Shown piece after piece: positions 46,600 to 57,659 of a stretch of 64,000 nt of DNA. How positions within the stretch are numbered: the first letter of the stretch is position 1; every line of letters begins with the position of its first letter. A model generated the notes under the pieces. That model worked only from the letters and a program-made list of their open reading frames with translations, was not told where the DNA came from and made no database searches. The stretch is from Cheiracanthium punctorium. Taxonomy: Eukaryota; Arthropoda; Arachnida; Araneae; Cheiracanthiidae. Location of the stretch: NCBI GenBank assembly GCA_038373885.1, contig JAWZYV010019498.1, forward strand, positions 558,001 through 622,000, written 5' to 3'. A program made the translations under genes and the position numbers.

Positions 46600-47490
46600 T
46601 CCTTAAGGTCTTGGTATCTGAGCCTCAGTCGCAGCCGGAGATTTAAAAAAAAATCGTATTCTAAAAACTTACACTAGCTAAAACAGGTTAAAACCGGCTC
46701 TTCTGCGTATTTTAAGAAGTGTAATAAGATACTGAAGTAAATGTTCTAAATTGACTTCTAAAAGAATTGGTATTTCAATAGTAAAATTGGGAAGAAATTA
46801 AATTGCCAATAGCTGTTTAATATTCCCGAGAAACTTCAACGATGATAATGTGGACCTGATTGCAATTATGTATAGAAAATAATCTTTCAGTATCATTTTC
46901 CATTTAAAAATTACTATGCACACTGGTAACTTACTCAAGTACTTCCCTTTGATCGCACTCAAACTATGTAGCCTTTAAAGAGCTGCTTTACTACTTGAAA
47001 TCAATTATTTTAGTTTCATCGATCTTTCTTATCGAAACGTCTTTCCTCCTTTATGGTAATGAGAGCTTGTTCTCGGATAAATGATATCGATTTTATTCCG
47101 CCCAAAAGGAAAACTTCAGAAAATACATTAGGATTCGAAAGATTTAAGATATTAATTTGTTGTAATAATTTTAAGTATTTGTAGCCATATGCATTTTAGA
47201 AGTATTAATCGTTATTATTTAGTCAAGAAATATAAAACATGTCCGATTAAAGCTCTTTTCTAAAATGAAATGTTGGTATATTTTCACTCACATTTTAAAA
47301 TATTTATGACATTTGAAAAGTAATAGAAATATTAGCGAAAATTTTCTCATCATATAATATATATTCTGAAATACGTGCTAAAAAATGATTAGCCGAAAGA
47401 TGTTGAAATTTTGTATTGAGGACTGTAGTAGCATCTAGCTGTGGACCTCTTTCTGACTGCAATTGATAGAATAATTTATTGACAGGGTCA
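46600..47490. other. Unassigned AT-rich sequence
   Basis: No supported gene; would be an intron if the flanking ORFs belong together. Confidence 0.25.
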
Positions 47491-47491
47491 C

Positions 47492-47732
47492 TCAGAAAAC
47501 TTTCAGTACATTAAAGCCACTGCACTCATGGTTTAAGTTGCATTTCGGAATTGACTTCAGTTTCAAAAGAAAGTACTTGGAATTTGTTTGAAAAGTGGAA
47601 TCTACACTTCTGTTCGCTCTTATATAAAGTTTGCAAATAGCTTCAACTCCCAAAAATGCAATAAAGGAAGAGCAGATGATTTTAGCAATAATTCCTGAAA
47701 ATCGTCTCATCAGCTCTTGAAACAAGCTAAAG
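47492..47732 (-). CDS. Candidate exon of an unrecognised gene
   Basis: The minus strand has an acceptor-like tract ACATTTTTCTTTAG followed by an open frame starting LFQELMRRFSGIIAKIICSS and ending with a stop at 47492. The codon makeup looks protein-like in the first 50 residues and less so afterwards. No clear GT donor ends it. It could lie upstream of the ORF at 46577-46031 in the same gene. Weak call. Confidence 0.25.
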
Positions 47733-47779
47733 AAAAATGTAAGAATTCTTTTTGAAGTAAATTTTCTGATTATTTCCAA

Positions 47780-48980
47780 TTATATATTTATATTATTTTA
47801 TTTTATTCAACTTTTGAAATCAGATTTTTTTAATTTATAAATTAATGTGCATTAAATTAATTACAGAAGTTGTGGTCAAATTTTAATGCTATGATTTGTC
47901 AGAGTGTATTAAAGTTTTGATGGTATTGTAAAACATGTTCTAAGAAAGATTTATTATAAAATTGGGATCGTTCATGTAAGTTAATTTAGTGTACTTCAAC
48001 AGACACATTTATCCCGTTTATATATGGCTATGATATGGGATAAAACAATATAATCAGTATTTTGTCGAGTGAAAATGCAAAGAGTGTTTTGGAGTTTCAG
48101 TAGCAGCATTAAGAATACCACATAATAACCGTATTAAGAAATATATATTTATGTGGTTAAATCTTTGAAACAAAGCACATCTTACACCACAATAATTAAT
48201 TATGCATGCTTTGTTTTTATTCGATCTCTAGAAGAGTACCTGAAAAGTGTCCTGTGTAGATAAAAATTCCATTTTACGGCCATTTCTGTAAGTACTAGTA
48301 TACTGAATACCTTGACATCATATTTTTGTTTGTTGTGGGTGTTTAAGGTTATGTTAGTAAAAACTTCATTTAGAAATCCTTGCTAAGTGATATAAACTGA
48401 AATACAAAAATCTGACGTGAACAATGCATAAATGCACGGGATAAGGGAAAACTATATTTTACAACACTCTTAGCTACAAAAGGAGGGGTATCAATAAGCT
48501 AGGAAAAGTGACCCCTTTAGGGAATTTTTAAAACTATGTTTTTTTGAATGGCATGAGTCTTATAGGTAATGAAAATACAATTCATTTTCCAGAAACATCT
48601 TTTATTATTTTTTAGAACACTCCTCAAATAAGAATGTAACATTATAGAATATTTTGAATTAAACTTACATTTGCTGGTTCAGCATGCAATAAATTATAAC
48701 TTAATAACAAATATGAAACAAAATATTATAAGAGTGATGTATCTATTCTACATCAGAATAATCTGACCACCAGCACTTAAAACAAGAAGTAATAACGTAC
48801 GATAATAATTTTTGATTACAAATGCTTCAGCATAAAAAAGTTTTATTTTAATACAAGAGCATTTTTTTAGCATGGTGATTTTTTATATGTTGTTCTTTAG
48901 ACGTCAAGAAATATATATATACTAAAATGAAACTGCTAAAAATGTACGCTCATGTCTAAAAAGTTTGATATAGTAAAAAA
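47780..48980. other. Unassigned AT-rich sequence
   Basis: No supported gene or recognised repeat. Confidence 0.3.
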
Positions 48981-49008
48981 AGGGTACGATTTTCCAAAAA
49001 AAGCTTCT

Positions 49009-49775
49009 TCAGCCAACGCCCTCAGGACTTGGCTGTTGGGCCATTTGCCTGCGAGCCGCCCAGTACCGTTTGCAAATGTCAGAGGGCAGGTGGTGGAGTG
49101 ATGGACAGGCGAGCAGATGATCACCGGTCATCGGGGAAGAAAGGCAGAGAGGGCAATTGTCAGAAGGGGCCGGGCCAAAGCGGCGAAGGTGGGCCTGCAG
49201 GTAATCGGCATGGGGCAACGGCATGGACCTTTCCATTCCAGGTGGCCAGGAGTAGGGAGAGTGGTCAGGGACTCCTGACAGAGGTGATTTTATTTTGTGC
49301 TGCTCTGAGAGCTGGTGCAATTGGCTGTTCCGAGGCTACACCACGCTTGGCAAAGTCATTATCTCTTTCATAGCCCGGGACAAAGCACATGTCGACGTGG
49401 CTTGGGATACATTGAGGAACAACATTCCAGCCGAGTTCGATGAGTTCCGCCAGTCAGTCTGTGCAACGAACAGTGCGAAGGCAGTCGGTGAGGCTGCTTC
49501 TGCTCAGGGCAGAAATTTCCTCTTGGGAGTCGCCCAGAAAGACAATTCGGCCGGTTGGGACGGAGAGGGCCAAAAGGCTGGTAGCAGCTTCACGAATGGC
49601 ACAGACCTCGCCGTCAAAGTTGCTGCCATTACTTCCTACAGCCCTGCAGCCTTCGAACTGCTACAGCAGCAACCAGCGCCGGAACCATTAAGCTCTGGGG
49701 AGTACGAACCCTCGGTGTCGATGTGGATCCAGGAGGTGGTACGGATGGACTCACCCTTAGGACGGTTGGAGTGAA
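49009..49775 (-). pseudogene. Non-LTR retrotransposon 3' end: RNase H and zinc knuckle
   Basis: GC-richer than its surroundings. The minus strand shows RNase H features: FDGEVCAIREAATSLL near 49610, VFLGDSQEEISALS near 49530, then IPSHVDM and ERDNDFAKRGV near 49400. After a frame shift come HADYLQAHLRRFG and CPLCLSSPMTGDHLLACPS (C-x2-C...H...C). This matches the C-terminal part of R1/Jockey-like polymerases, where RNase H and a CCHC knuckle follow the RT. There is at least one in-frame stop (near 49460) and a frameshift; the RT itself is missing. The plus-strand ORFs over this interval are shadows. Confidence 0.75.
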
Positions 49776-49789
49776 AAAAAAAATAAAGT

Positions 49790-50400
49790 CATTTTGACCT
49801 CAGTTTGCAGATTTTTCTCATGAAGAAAACGCAGTAACTTTTATTTTTAATTTATTGCAGCATTAATTTATAGGTCTGTATTTTACTAAAATAATGAGAA
49901 ATATAAAAAGTAGTTAAATTTTTTGTCATAGTGGGGTTAATTTTCTTAGCTTATTCACACCACTCCCTTCAATAATTCCCTGTTAATTTTTTTGAGTTAT
50001 GCGACGTACATGAACCTGTACATTCATGCATAGAAATGTCACACGGAAACTCATAATTTTGTATTCACAAATGGCCCAAATGAATATTTCAGTTTAAATC
50101 TGAAAATTAAAATTCTACACAGTTACAATAACTCTTACTTCAAACAAGTAACAATGACATTTTAGTATAATATGTAATTTTCAACATATTAGACATTGTT
50201 GTGTTGAAAATCTTACCTTTAGAGAACTTAAATATGCGAGAGGTTTTTTGTTCATCCCTTTGATTTATATCTGATATTTAATATTTTCTAAGATGTTTAC
50301 TCTTTTATGAACCTCATTAACGTGCATTAATTTTATTTTCTTTAAAACAGATGAATGGTGTTAAAGAAATTCTGCTAAATTATCGTGTGTACGAAAATTA
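49790..50400. other. Unassigned AT-rich sequence
   Basis: No supported gene. Confidence 0.3.
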
Positions 50401-50401
50401 A

Positions 50402-50835
50402 CAGACCCTGATTTTCCATTAGGCCCAAGAGGCCCAGGCCTAGGGCTCCCAAATGTTGGGGGCCCTCAAAAACAAAATCTCAATTCAATTTTTCTTATCT
50501 TTTTTAAAACCAGATTTTTATATATTCTTTCAAATTCTTCAAACAATATTTTTAATAAATTGCTAATCTGCTCAATGACAGTATTTATAACCAGGGGTTG
50601 AAAAAAGTTATAAATTCTTAAGTATTTTATGTACAGCTTGAATTTGTTTGTCAAATTTGTCATGAAAGATAATAGACGACTGACATTTTGGGGAAAAAAA
50701 GGGCAGAATTTCGAAGCAGGGCACAGTCCGACAGTAATTTAGCTTTGGAAATTTCACACAGCCTACATTAGTGTTAGGGGGGGGCCCCCATCCCGAGTTG
50801 TGCCTAGAGTCAAAAATTTTCTAAATCGGGCCCTA
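50402..50835. mobile_element. Possible hAT-like MITE with G/C-run ends
   Basis: The left part is CAGACCCTGATTTTCC then AGGCCCAGGCCTAGGGC; the right part is GGGGGGCCCCCATCCC then AAATCGGGCCCTAAG. Ends are only partly complementary and no duplication was found. Confidence 0.35.
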
Positions 50836-50839
50836 AGAG

Positions 50840-51187
50840 TAAATGTTTGACTGTCTGGGGTGTGTAAAATGTTTCAGGAACAAGTTATCAGGACGAAACA
50901 CAAGCTTTATTGTTACTAGAAACTCACTGAAAATCTCTGCACGATTCACAGGAATTCACAAACAATAATTCGATTTGATAACAGTCATTCTAACAAATGA
51001 ACTTCTTCAGAAAATGCAATTTGCACACATTAAAATCCTTTCACTGGCCCAAAACTCAATAGAATACTTAGACAGAACCCTTACCGTTCTACAGAATGCA
51101 ACAATACAGAATTCACGCTCAGCTTTCAAAATAGAGCTTCAAAAATACTGGAATAACAGTTTTGTTTCTGAAAGCAAAAGCCGCTAA
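50840..51187. repeat. Dispersed repeat family R1, copy 2
   Basis: Blocks CACAGGAATTCACAAACA, CATTAAAATCCTTTCACTGG, CAATACAGAATTCACGC and CAGCTTTCAAAA occur in the same order as in 62320-62620 and 18590-18960. The small ORF here is a by-product. Confidence 0.5.
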
Positions 51188-51257
51188 ATGCCGCCACATG
51201 GGTGGAGTGACCCTCACGGAGGGCACCCCACCTATATTCCTAGATTCCTCGTGTAGA
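51188..51257 (-). mobile_element. SINE family S2 fragment
   Basis: The minus strand reads ATCTACACGAGGAATCTAGG, as at the head of the copies at 55403 and 43350. Confidence 0.45.
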
Positions 51258-51999
51258 TAGGGTAATTCCGGGAGAGATGGACCACGTATTTTCTTCGTTC
51301 GCTAAAAGCCATATATTTATATATTTTTTACTTTGCATATTATATACATATAGTGATATTTCTTACAAAAATCCTAATGCAGAAGATCGTATATGTAAAG
51401 GAAGTTTTTTTTTATGATTTTAAAAAATAATTACTGTGTGGTTCCTCTCACCCAGGCTACTCTGGGTGAGATAGACCATATGAATGGGGAAGATGGACCA
51501 CCCTAAAATAATGAAAAAGTTGTACATGTATTAACTTTATAAATGGTTTTTTTTTCATTACATGAAAATTAACTTACTTGCAATTAAATTAATTTTGATT
51601 AATTTATTAAGTTTACATGCATTACTATGTGGCATTTAATATATATGAAATTGTTCTTATGTGCTGTGACTTAAGATTTACACAAAACCTGGACCATCTC
51701 TCCTGCCTATACGTGGTCTCTCTCTCCCCATCGTCCGGATGACAAGTACAACTCACCCAGGCTGTACTGTACATTGTGAATTTCACGCTTCCATTTTAGG
51801 TTATTTGGAATCCTACATGCTCCCTGAGATTACATAATCAAAACCAGATAGGTCACATATAAAATAAAACTTTTAATTGTACAATTATAACCATACGAAA
51901 AAATTTTTTGACTCACCAACAGCAACAATAATAATTAGCTGAAAAAGTATTATGTTTTTTGAGTAGTAAATAGTAGCACGCCTTACAAAATCTCTTTAA

Positions 52000-53041
52000 G
52001 GCGTCTTCTCACTTTGAAAATTTAAAAAAATCGATTTTTTTTTTTTTTAATTTTGAAAGTATATATCATCAAAAATGTTATATCAAAATTTCATAAAGAT
52101 CGGAGGAAATACTCAAAATAACAACGAGTGTTTCAACAGCTGTGTCTGGGCAATGGCACCGAAACACGTTTTTACGGGAAGAAAAACCGTGGAAATTGCT
52201 TGTCAAACAGCAGCATGCATTTATAACGAAGGGCTGTAACCTGTTTTAAAAATTTTGGAGGTGATGGGTGTCAAACTTGGTCCTATCGCCGAGAAACGCG
52301 ACAGTGATCGCGTACGCGTAGGGAACCGCCGCAGCTCTAACGCTTCAAAAGAGACTAGGTCGAGACGAAGGGAAGCTATTTTGGACGAGCACAACTTCTA
52401 CGAAGAATCGGAAGGTCCATTGTATGGAGCAGGCATCGCTGATTAACCCGAGGTAAGGTTTTTTCATGATTTTTCTGCAACCAAAACTTTAAACGCGTTT
52501 ATCTCAAAACAAGGTTTTTCAGTGCCTTATTGATGAAATTTCGGAAACTATCCGGCCGATTGTCATGAAATTTGAATGACACATTCTTCATAGTTATGGC
52601 TATAGCGCATATCATCAGATTTTTGAAATTTTGATTTGAAGTATTTTTTTTTCAAAAAACTGCCAAAAACGCGTTTTTTTTTTTTTACTTTTTCGAAAAA
52701 CGTGCGCCATTTTGTTATTTTCGCGAATATCAAAAATCTGATGATATGCGCTATAGCCACTGACATACTGAATCTAAAACTGTTTCATTTTTTGTTTCAG
52801 ATGACCTGTCTCAGAGATACCATCAACAAGCCACGAACATTACATTTCTACACGGGTTTTCCGATGCTACTGTTTTATTATAATAATTGTTCAAAAAAAT
52901 AAAAATAAAATTTTTTTTCTTGTACTTGAAACATGTGTTTATTATATAGGATCCATTTTATCCCATAATTGTTTGCAAAAATCCTCGAAAAAAAATCGCG
53001 AAAATAGCCTATTTTCGAGGTGCCTAAAGTGAGAAGACGCC
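52000..53041 (+). mobile_element. TTAA-flanked transposon with transposase remnant
   Basis: Ends GGCGTCTTCTCACTTTG and CTAAAGTGAGAAGACGCC with TTAA on both sides (51996-51999, 53042-53045). The homologous spot in the related element at 16764-18030 (about 17943, CTTCAGTGTCTGACTGAG) lacks it, an empty-site confirmation. It carries the last part of a transposase-like gene and a possible GT-AG intron. TTAA duplications occur in piggyBac and Kolobok elements; the coding remnant favours Kolobok. Confidence 0.8.
52096..52446 (+). pseudogene. C-terminal remnant of a Kolobok/Mutator-like transposase
   Basis: A frame of 117 codons with one internal TAA (52237-52239). It contains NNNECFNSCVWAMAPKHVF, then KTVEIACQTAACIYNEG, then a charged region (KETRSRRREAI) and a final YGAGIAD. 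From memory, arthropod proteins annotated with a Mutator-like transposase domain share the NNNE.FN..W...PK and AVxxFNxG pattern near their C-termini. The upstream catalytic part is absent because the left inverted repeat lies only about 100 bp away. A GTAAGG donor follows the stop (52452) and TTTGTTTCAG precedes 52801, which may mark an intron in the 3' UTR. Identity of the family is moderately uncertain. Confidence 0.5.
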
Positions 53042-53199
53042 TTAAGTGTCTCACTGAGGTAAATACGCCCCATATGGAGAGGCGCATTAACTAAATATTT
53101 GGCTGGTCCATCTCACCCAGTGGTCCATCTACCCCGGAATTACCCTATCAGTTCTACATATCCCAAAATCTGTGCTGGTCATGAGATTGACCTATAATA

Positions 53200-53534
53200 T
53201 ACACTAGGTGACATTGAAAATGCCACACCAAAGAGGGAGAGGCCCAAAAATTATGCAAATTTCAGGGTAAAAGCACCTTACCGAGTTTAAGTGTCTGAGT
53301 TATGCAAATGATGTGAAACACGCAGTTCTCCTGCTAACGTCGAATTTTCATGCCGTTATTTGTGTTAGGGAAATCATCGTAGAAATTTGTTCTTCTCTCA
53401 GATGACTCGCGTAAAAACATTGAATGCCAGGCCGCGCGCCATCAATGGAGGCAGTTCCAGAAGACAGCCGTATTATGAGGGGCATGGTGATCGGATTGAG
53501 AAAGGCAGATTGGTCGATCTGGCGTGACAACAGG
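53200..53534 (+). pseudogene. Tc1-like transposon left fragment with HTH start
   Basis: Starts near a TA with CACTAGGTGACATTGAAAATG. From ATG 53424 the frame reads MPGRAPSMEAVPEDSR and then IMRGMVIGLRKADWSIWR, resembling the first helix-turn-helix of Tc1 transposases (R.R.IGL.EAG.S...). The frame runs out at 53549, just inside the adjoining CAAGCTTG element that replaces the rest. Confidence 0.55.
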
Positions 53535-53916
53535 CACTTCAAACTTTAGTCATAGCTGCCCGAGGCAATAATGGCCGAGCGGTTAGCACGCGTTCCTTCT
53601 AGCCTAAAGTTCTCGGGATCGAACCTAGCCGTCGACGTTTGATGGAACAGATTAAAATAACTTAAAATTTCAGCATAGAGGGGGAAAATGCGCGGAAAAA
53701 TAAATTATGTGGGGCGCGGGCGCCCCGTGTATTTAGAAAATTTTTTAAGCTTGAAATAAAGCTTGAAATGTCAAGGTTAACGCAAGCTGGGCAAGTGTAA
53801 ACTAAAATACTTGATTCAAGCTTGCATCAAGCTTACACGCTTGAAATTTTCAAGCTTAATTCAAGCTTATTGACTTGATAAATCAAGCTTGCTGCAAGTT
53901 TGCTGTGCTGTCTGGG
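53535..53916 (-). mobile_element. CAAGCTTG element, copy 3 (truncated)
   Basis: It holds the outer 380 bp of the family in reverse: the tRNA-like segment (ATGGCCGAGCGGTTAGCACG at 53569), then the AAGCTTG-rich subterminal region and the terminal GTGCTGTCTGGG at 53905-53916. The other half is missing. Confidence 0.8.
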
Positions 53917-54069
53917 ATATATATATATATACAGTTGGCCCTACTTTTTGTATATTTAACTACTACCCTGTCTATTTAACGACTTTCAAGGAACCGTGAA
54001 AAATCATCCTTAAATAGAAGTCTTGCTTAAACAGAATTTGTGAAAGAGTAAAATTTCCCTTTACACTTT

Positions 54070-54165
54070 GGAAGGTGCCTAGTTCAAAACCAGGCCAAGT
54101 CCGCAGACCTAACCGTTCGGAGTTTTCCGTGCTTTCCTCCGAAACTTAGAGTAAATACGTGTTAG
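54070..54165 (-). mobile_element. SINE family S2 fragment
   Basis: CCTAACCGTTCGGAGTTTTC and GAGTAAATACGTGTTAGG match the body of the S2 copies in reverse relative to 55700-55790. Confidence 0.4.
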
Positions 54166-54169
54166 GAAG

Positions 54170-54940
54170 GACCTTGTGATGCAGTTTCATCACATATTTT
54201 TAATTAATTTGTGTTTGGCTTTTCTATTCTAAATTTAATATACTTCAGCATTTTTGAATATCAAAATTATTCTCTTTTGCTTCCGTTTTAAAAGATTTTC
54301 GGTGTACGTGTTATTACAGAAGTTTTATTTATGTAAAGGCGTCAGTCTTGCTCTAAAAATAACTTCTCTGCCCAACGTTTTCATGTCCGTTTTATACATT
54401 ATTTTGCGTTTTCTTCTGATTAAGAACATTTCATTTTCGATAGTTTGTTCATGACCATATAAGGTAACAAATCTAATAAATTACATTGGCTTTCATTTCG
54501 GGTTACAATTTAGCTGTTACATTATTTGTTTCATCCTTTTGGCGCGTCTGGTTTTTAAAATTATCTCTATTTGATACCGCTACTGGACAATAGCGCCAGT
54601 CATACATAAACGGGTATGTTGTTGGCGTATTGGCGTCCGTTTAATGCTCCTGCATCGGTTCTCGCCAATTTGGCCTCGTGAGCAATTCGCGTTTTCTCGG
54701 GGACTTCGATTTTGGATACTGATCTAGAAGTACGTTAATTATTGCCTCTTACCTGGCCGCCAGCCACCGCCGCCAATATGTATCAGTAGTTATTTATAAT
54801 TCCTTTGCTTTATAATGAAAACATTTAATGTAATATTTTGTGTGATAAATTGCTCCGTTCCTGTGTATTGCGATGTTTTGTACTTCCACTGCTAATTACT
54901 ATCACACCGAAGTTACTTAATAATAAATTTAACTCCATCT
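54170..54940. other. Unassigned AT-rich interior of the pogo-like element
   Basis: No transposase or other gene recognised. Confidence 0.3.
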
Positions 54941-54944
54941 CAAT

Positions 54945-55020
54945 CGCTTCACAGACCCTTTAGAAAGACCCCCACCCATCGGCCTAGATCCCACGTCCAG
55001 ATAATCGGCCATAATCCTAC
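54945..55020 (-). mobile_element. SINE family S2 fragment
   Basis: ACCCTTTAGAAAGACCCCC and CGGCCTAGATCCCACGTCCA...AATCGGCCATAATCC parallel 36055-36135. Confidence 0.5.
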
Positions 55021-55399
55021 AACACCAACGCTTCACACTTTACATTCTTAGGACTGTGAATATATTTCTTGATATGTTGGCGTGTTTAGAGATGCTACTT
55101 TTATTACTATTATATTATTTTATTCACAAAATATTATTTAAGTTACCTTAAAGAAAAAGAGCAAAAACAAGCAATACAATAAAATTGGGTTTCAAGAAAA
55201 TCAAAAAGAGTCAACTGTTTCATTTTTCGCCTTCCTGATTTTCTCAAATGTGAAATGTGTCAGTTTCCATTTTATGAATTTTTCTAGCTAACCAGCCAAA
55301 GCCTGAGAATTTTGCATTCCAAATTTCTCTGCCAGAACAATAGCAATTTCTTTGAATATCACTGCAGAAATTGCTTGATTTTATTTTATTTTGGTAATA

Positions 55400-55870
55400 C
55401 GAACAATTATCTACACGAGGGATCTAGACCGAGTACGGTGTGCTCTACGTGGGGGGGGGTCTTTCTAAGGGGTCTTAATCCGTATTTATGCGAAGTTTCG
55501 GAGAAAACCGCGTAAGACTCCGAACGGCTAGATTGATGGACACAACTTGAGTTTGAGCCAGGCACTTTTCTTCTCCCAGTTGAGAGCGCTATGCGCTCAG
55601 CCACTTGTCGGGCCTCCAGAAAATGGAGTTTCGTGTTACGTGATGTTATGTGGCCAGCCTACTCTAGAGGCATCTGCAGTTTGGGGCGGTTGCCTTGGTC
55701 GGAGGAGTTTTTCAGAGGTTCTAGCGCGTATTCACGTTAAATCTGGAGAAAACTGACAAAAACTCCAGACCGTTAGATCGACAGGCGCGAGGTAGGCAAA
55801 AATGCGGGACCTTCACACTTCAGCCATCTATCATGTTAAGTCTCTTATCCACTCGGCTATGGTGGGGCCC
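55400..55870 (-). mobile_element. Two adjacent S2-type SINEs with tRNA-like heads
   Basis: The minus strand at 55870-55830 reads ATAGCCGAGTGGATAAGAG and at 55615-55560 GTGGCTGAGCGCATAGCGCT, both A-box/D-arm-like. Each is followed leftward by a similar body with CGTGAATACGCG or CGCATAAATACGG motifs and GACCCC/GTCTTTCT blocks. This arrangement is that of tandem tRNA-derived SINEs, here in the pogo-like element. Confidence 0.55.
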
Positions 55871-56339
55871 AAAAATTACAATGTTGGATGCTCTTACTTC
55901 ATGATACAATTTGCGTTCAGAAGTGCCTTAGCAAGCTCTTCTAATCGGCCACATTGACTTTTAGGCCATTTGGATTTGGATCCCGAACTGAATTTTAGTG
56001 CTGCTTCAAGAATTTTCTCTTTGCTTCTAAAATACCTTTGAGAATACACTTTGAAATTATCTTGCGAATTGCACTTTTGGCATTCTCTAACAATTTTTCC
56101 CCACTCTTAAAAATTTTTCCCTCTATTCGTGTGCGTAAGATGAAAAAAAAAATCGTCATTAAAAAGAAACGACGCCGTCTTTGAACAGAAGTTTTTTGCG
56201 TTGGAGGGGCTGGGACTTTGAAATACCGTCTTTAGAAAGAGATCGTCGTTAAACAGAGAGTCAACTGTATAGACACTACTACTTTTTAAAATTTCAGTTC
56301 ATGTGAAAATTTACAACAAAAAATTTTTTAACTTCCCTA

Positions 56340-56418
56340 ATCCATAGTATATCTATCTCTAGGGGGGGCTCGAGCCCCCAGAGCCCCCTCCCCCCCGTGG
56401 ATCCGCCACTGGAGACAA
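56340..56418. mobile_element. Solo hAT-type end
   Basis: GGGGGGGCTCGAGCCCCC is followed by a C-run and CGTGGATCCGCCACTG, a common hAT terminus. The partner end was not found. Confidence 0.4.
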
Positions 56419-56679
56419 GTTGATTGGGGTACGGTAGGAGAGTCACAAAAAGCACTCAAAATAACTGGTGTTATTTTACTAAGTTTAATTATTTTATAGT
56501 AGGACATCGCTCAACTGAATGTAAACTTATGTCTTGTGGAAAAACAGGAAGACTAATGACATAATTATCATTTTCAGTAGACTTCCAAACTTATTCCATG
56601 ATAAAAAGAACTACTGAAATATTTTACTACGCGTAAATGGAATACGCAACTAAATTATCATTAAGAGGCGACTACTTAG

Positions 56680-57341
56680 TAGGATGGAGCGAAAAAAAAA
56701 AAACTTTATTTCAAAATTTACACTGCCTGAGTCATTAAATAGTGCGAAACTGATAAGAACAAATTGTTCAAAATTTCAGCTCAAAATATTGTCATCTTCA
56801 GGTTCCACAACTCAATCGAATATATATCTAGCTTATTTTCATGAAAATAATAATGTTTAATTAATTAATTGAATATTTCATTATTTTTCCTAATTAAATA
56901 ACTTTATTAATCGTTATCACATGTCAGTGCTGGAAATCGTAGATTTAGAATGAAACGTCGACTTAGGGTCTGATTTAGAAATGGAATATACCTCAGAAAT
57001 GATGACGATTTCGTTAGTCAGGAAGTCAAATGTCGGAAAACGACTGATGAAATTCCCTAAATCTCCAAGACAGACCAAATGCCCGAACTAGCCGTTGTTC
57101 TTGACAGAGCAGGTGCATCTCAGTATTCATTATTCAATTAATTAATTAAACGTACTTATTTCAATAAACAATCATAAAAGACTAAAAAAGACACTGTGAA
57201 TATATTCCATTGAGGTGTGGAACCTGAAGATAGCAATATTTTGAGCTGATATTGGGAGACAATTTGTTCTTATCAGTTTCGCACCATTTAATGACTCAGG
57301 CAATGTGAATTTCGAGAAAAAGTGTTTTTCGCTCCACTCTA
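56680..57341. mobile_element. hAT-like inverted-repeat element, 662 bp
   Basis: TIRs of about 140 bp start TAGGATGGAGCGAAAAA and end TTTTTCGCTCCACTCTA. The 8-bp duplication CTACTTAG is exact (56672-56679, 57342-57349). The arms include ATAAGAACAAATTGTTC...GAAACTGATAAG-type blocks and TTCAGGTTCCACA. No ORF. Confidence 0.85.
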
Positions 57342-57547
57342 CTACTTAGGCTACTAAAGCAAGTTATTTTCACAATGTATTTTCAGTAGCAACTCTGCGT
57401 ATTACATTTAAGGAATTTGATTTTTACTTTCCGAACATGTACCATGTAAGGAAAGTATTGTAATCATGAAAAAATTCGACTTCGAGATTTTGGTGTTTTT
57501 ACACGTTTTGAGGGCTTCTGAATCCATTTATGCTATTTTTACGAGAT

Positions 57548-57642
57548 GTATGTATGTATGTGTGTATGTGTGTGTGTGTGTGTGTATGTGTGTGTGTGTG
57601 TATGTGTGTGTGTGTGTATGTGTGTTTGTGTGTATGTGAGTG
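57548..57642. repeat. (TG)n / (TATG)n microsatellite
   Basis: TGTATG and TG repeats with several interruptions. Confidence 0.9.
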
Positions 57643-57659
57643 AACACGATAGCTCCTGA

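Larger units (their letters stand above)
51260..53145. mobile_element. TA-flanked inverted-repeat element, copy 2, with nested insertion
   Basis: Ends GGGTAATTCCGGG and CCCCGGAATTACCC, with TA on both sides (51258-51259, 53146-53147). Subterminal regions carry several GAGATGGACC/GGTCCATCT motifs. Same family as 16764-18030. The TTAA element at 52000-53041 is inserted inside; without it this copy is about 0.84 kb. Confidence 0.8.
53932..56267. mobile_element. pogo/Tigger-like TA-flanked element, non-autonomous
   Basis: Ends CAGTTGGCCCTAC and GAGAGTCAACTG with TA on both sides (53930-53931, 56268-56269). Both ends share a TATTTAACGAC / GTCGTTAAA block. CAGTTGACYCT termini and TA duplication resemble pogo-type elements. 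No transposase is seen; SINE pieces fill the interior. Confidence 0.55.

Noticed and set aside
49295..49774. 159-codon plus-strand ORF
   Set aside because: Antisense shadow of the RNase H remnant, which shows clear motifs on the minus strand.
52636..52902. 88-codon ORF in the TTAA element
   Set aside because: Low-complexity Phe/Lys sequence overlapping a likely intron.
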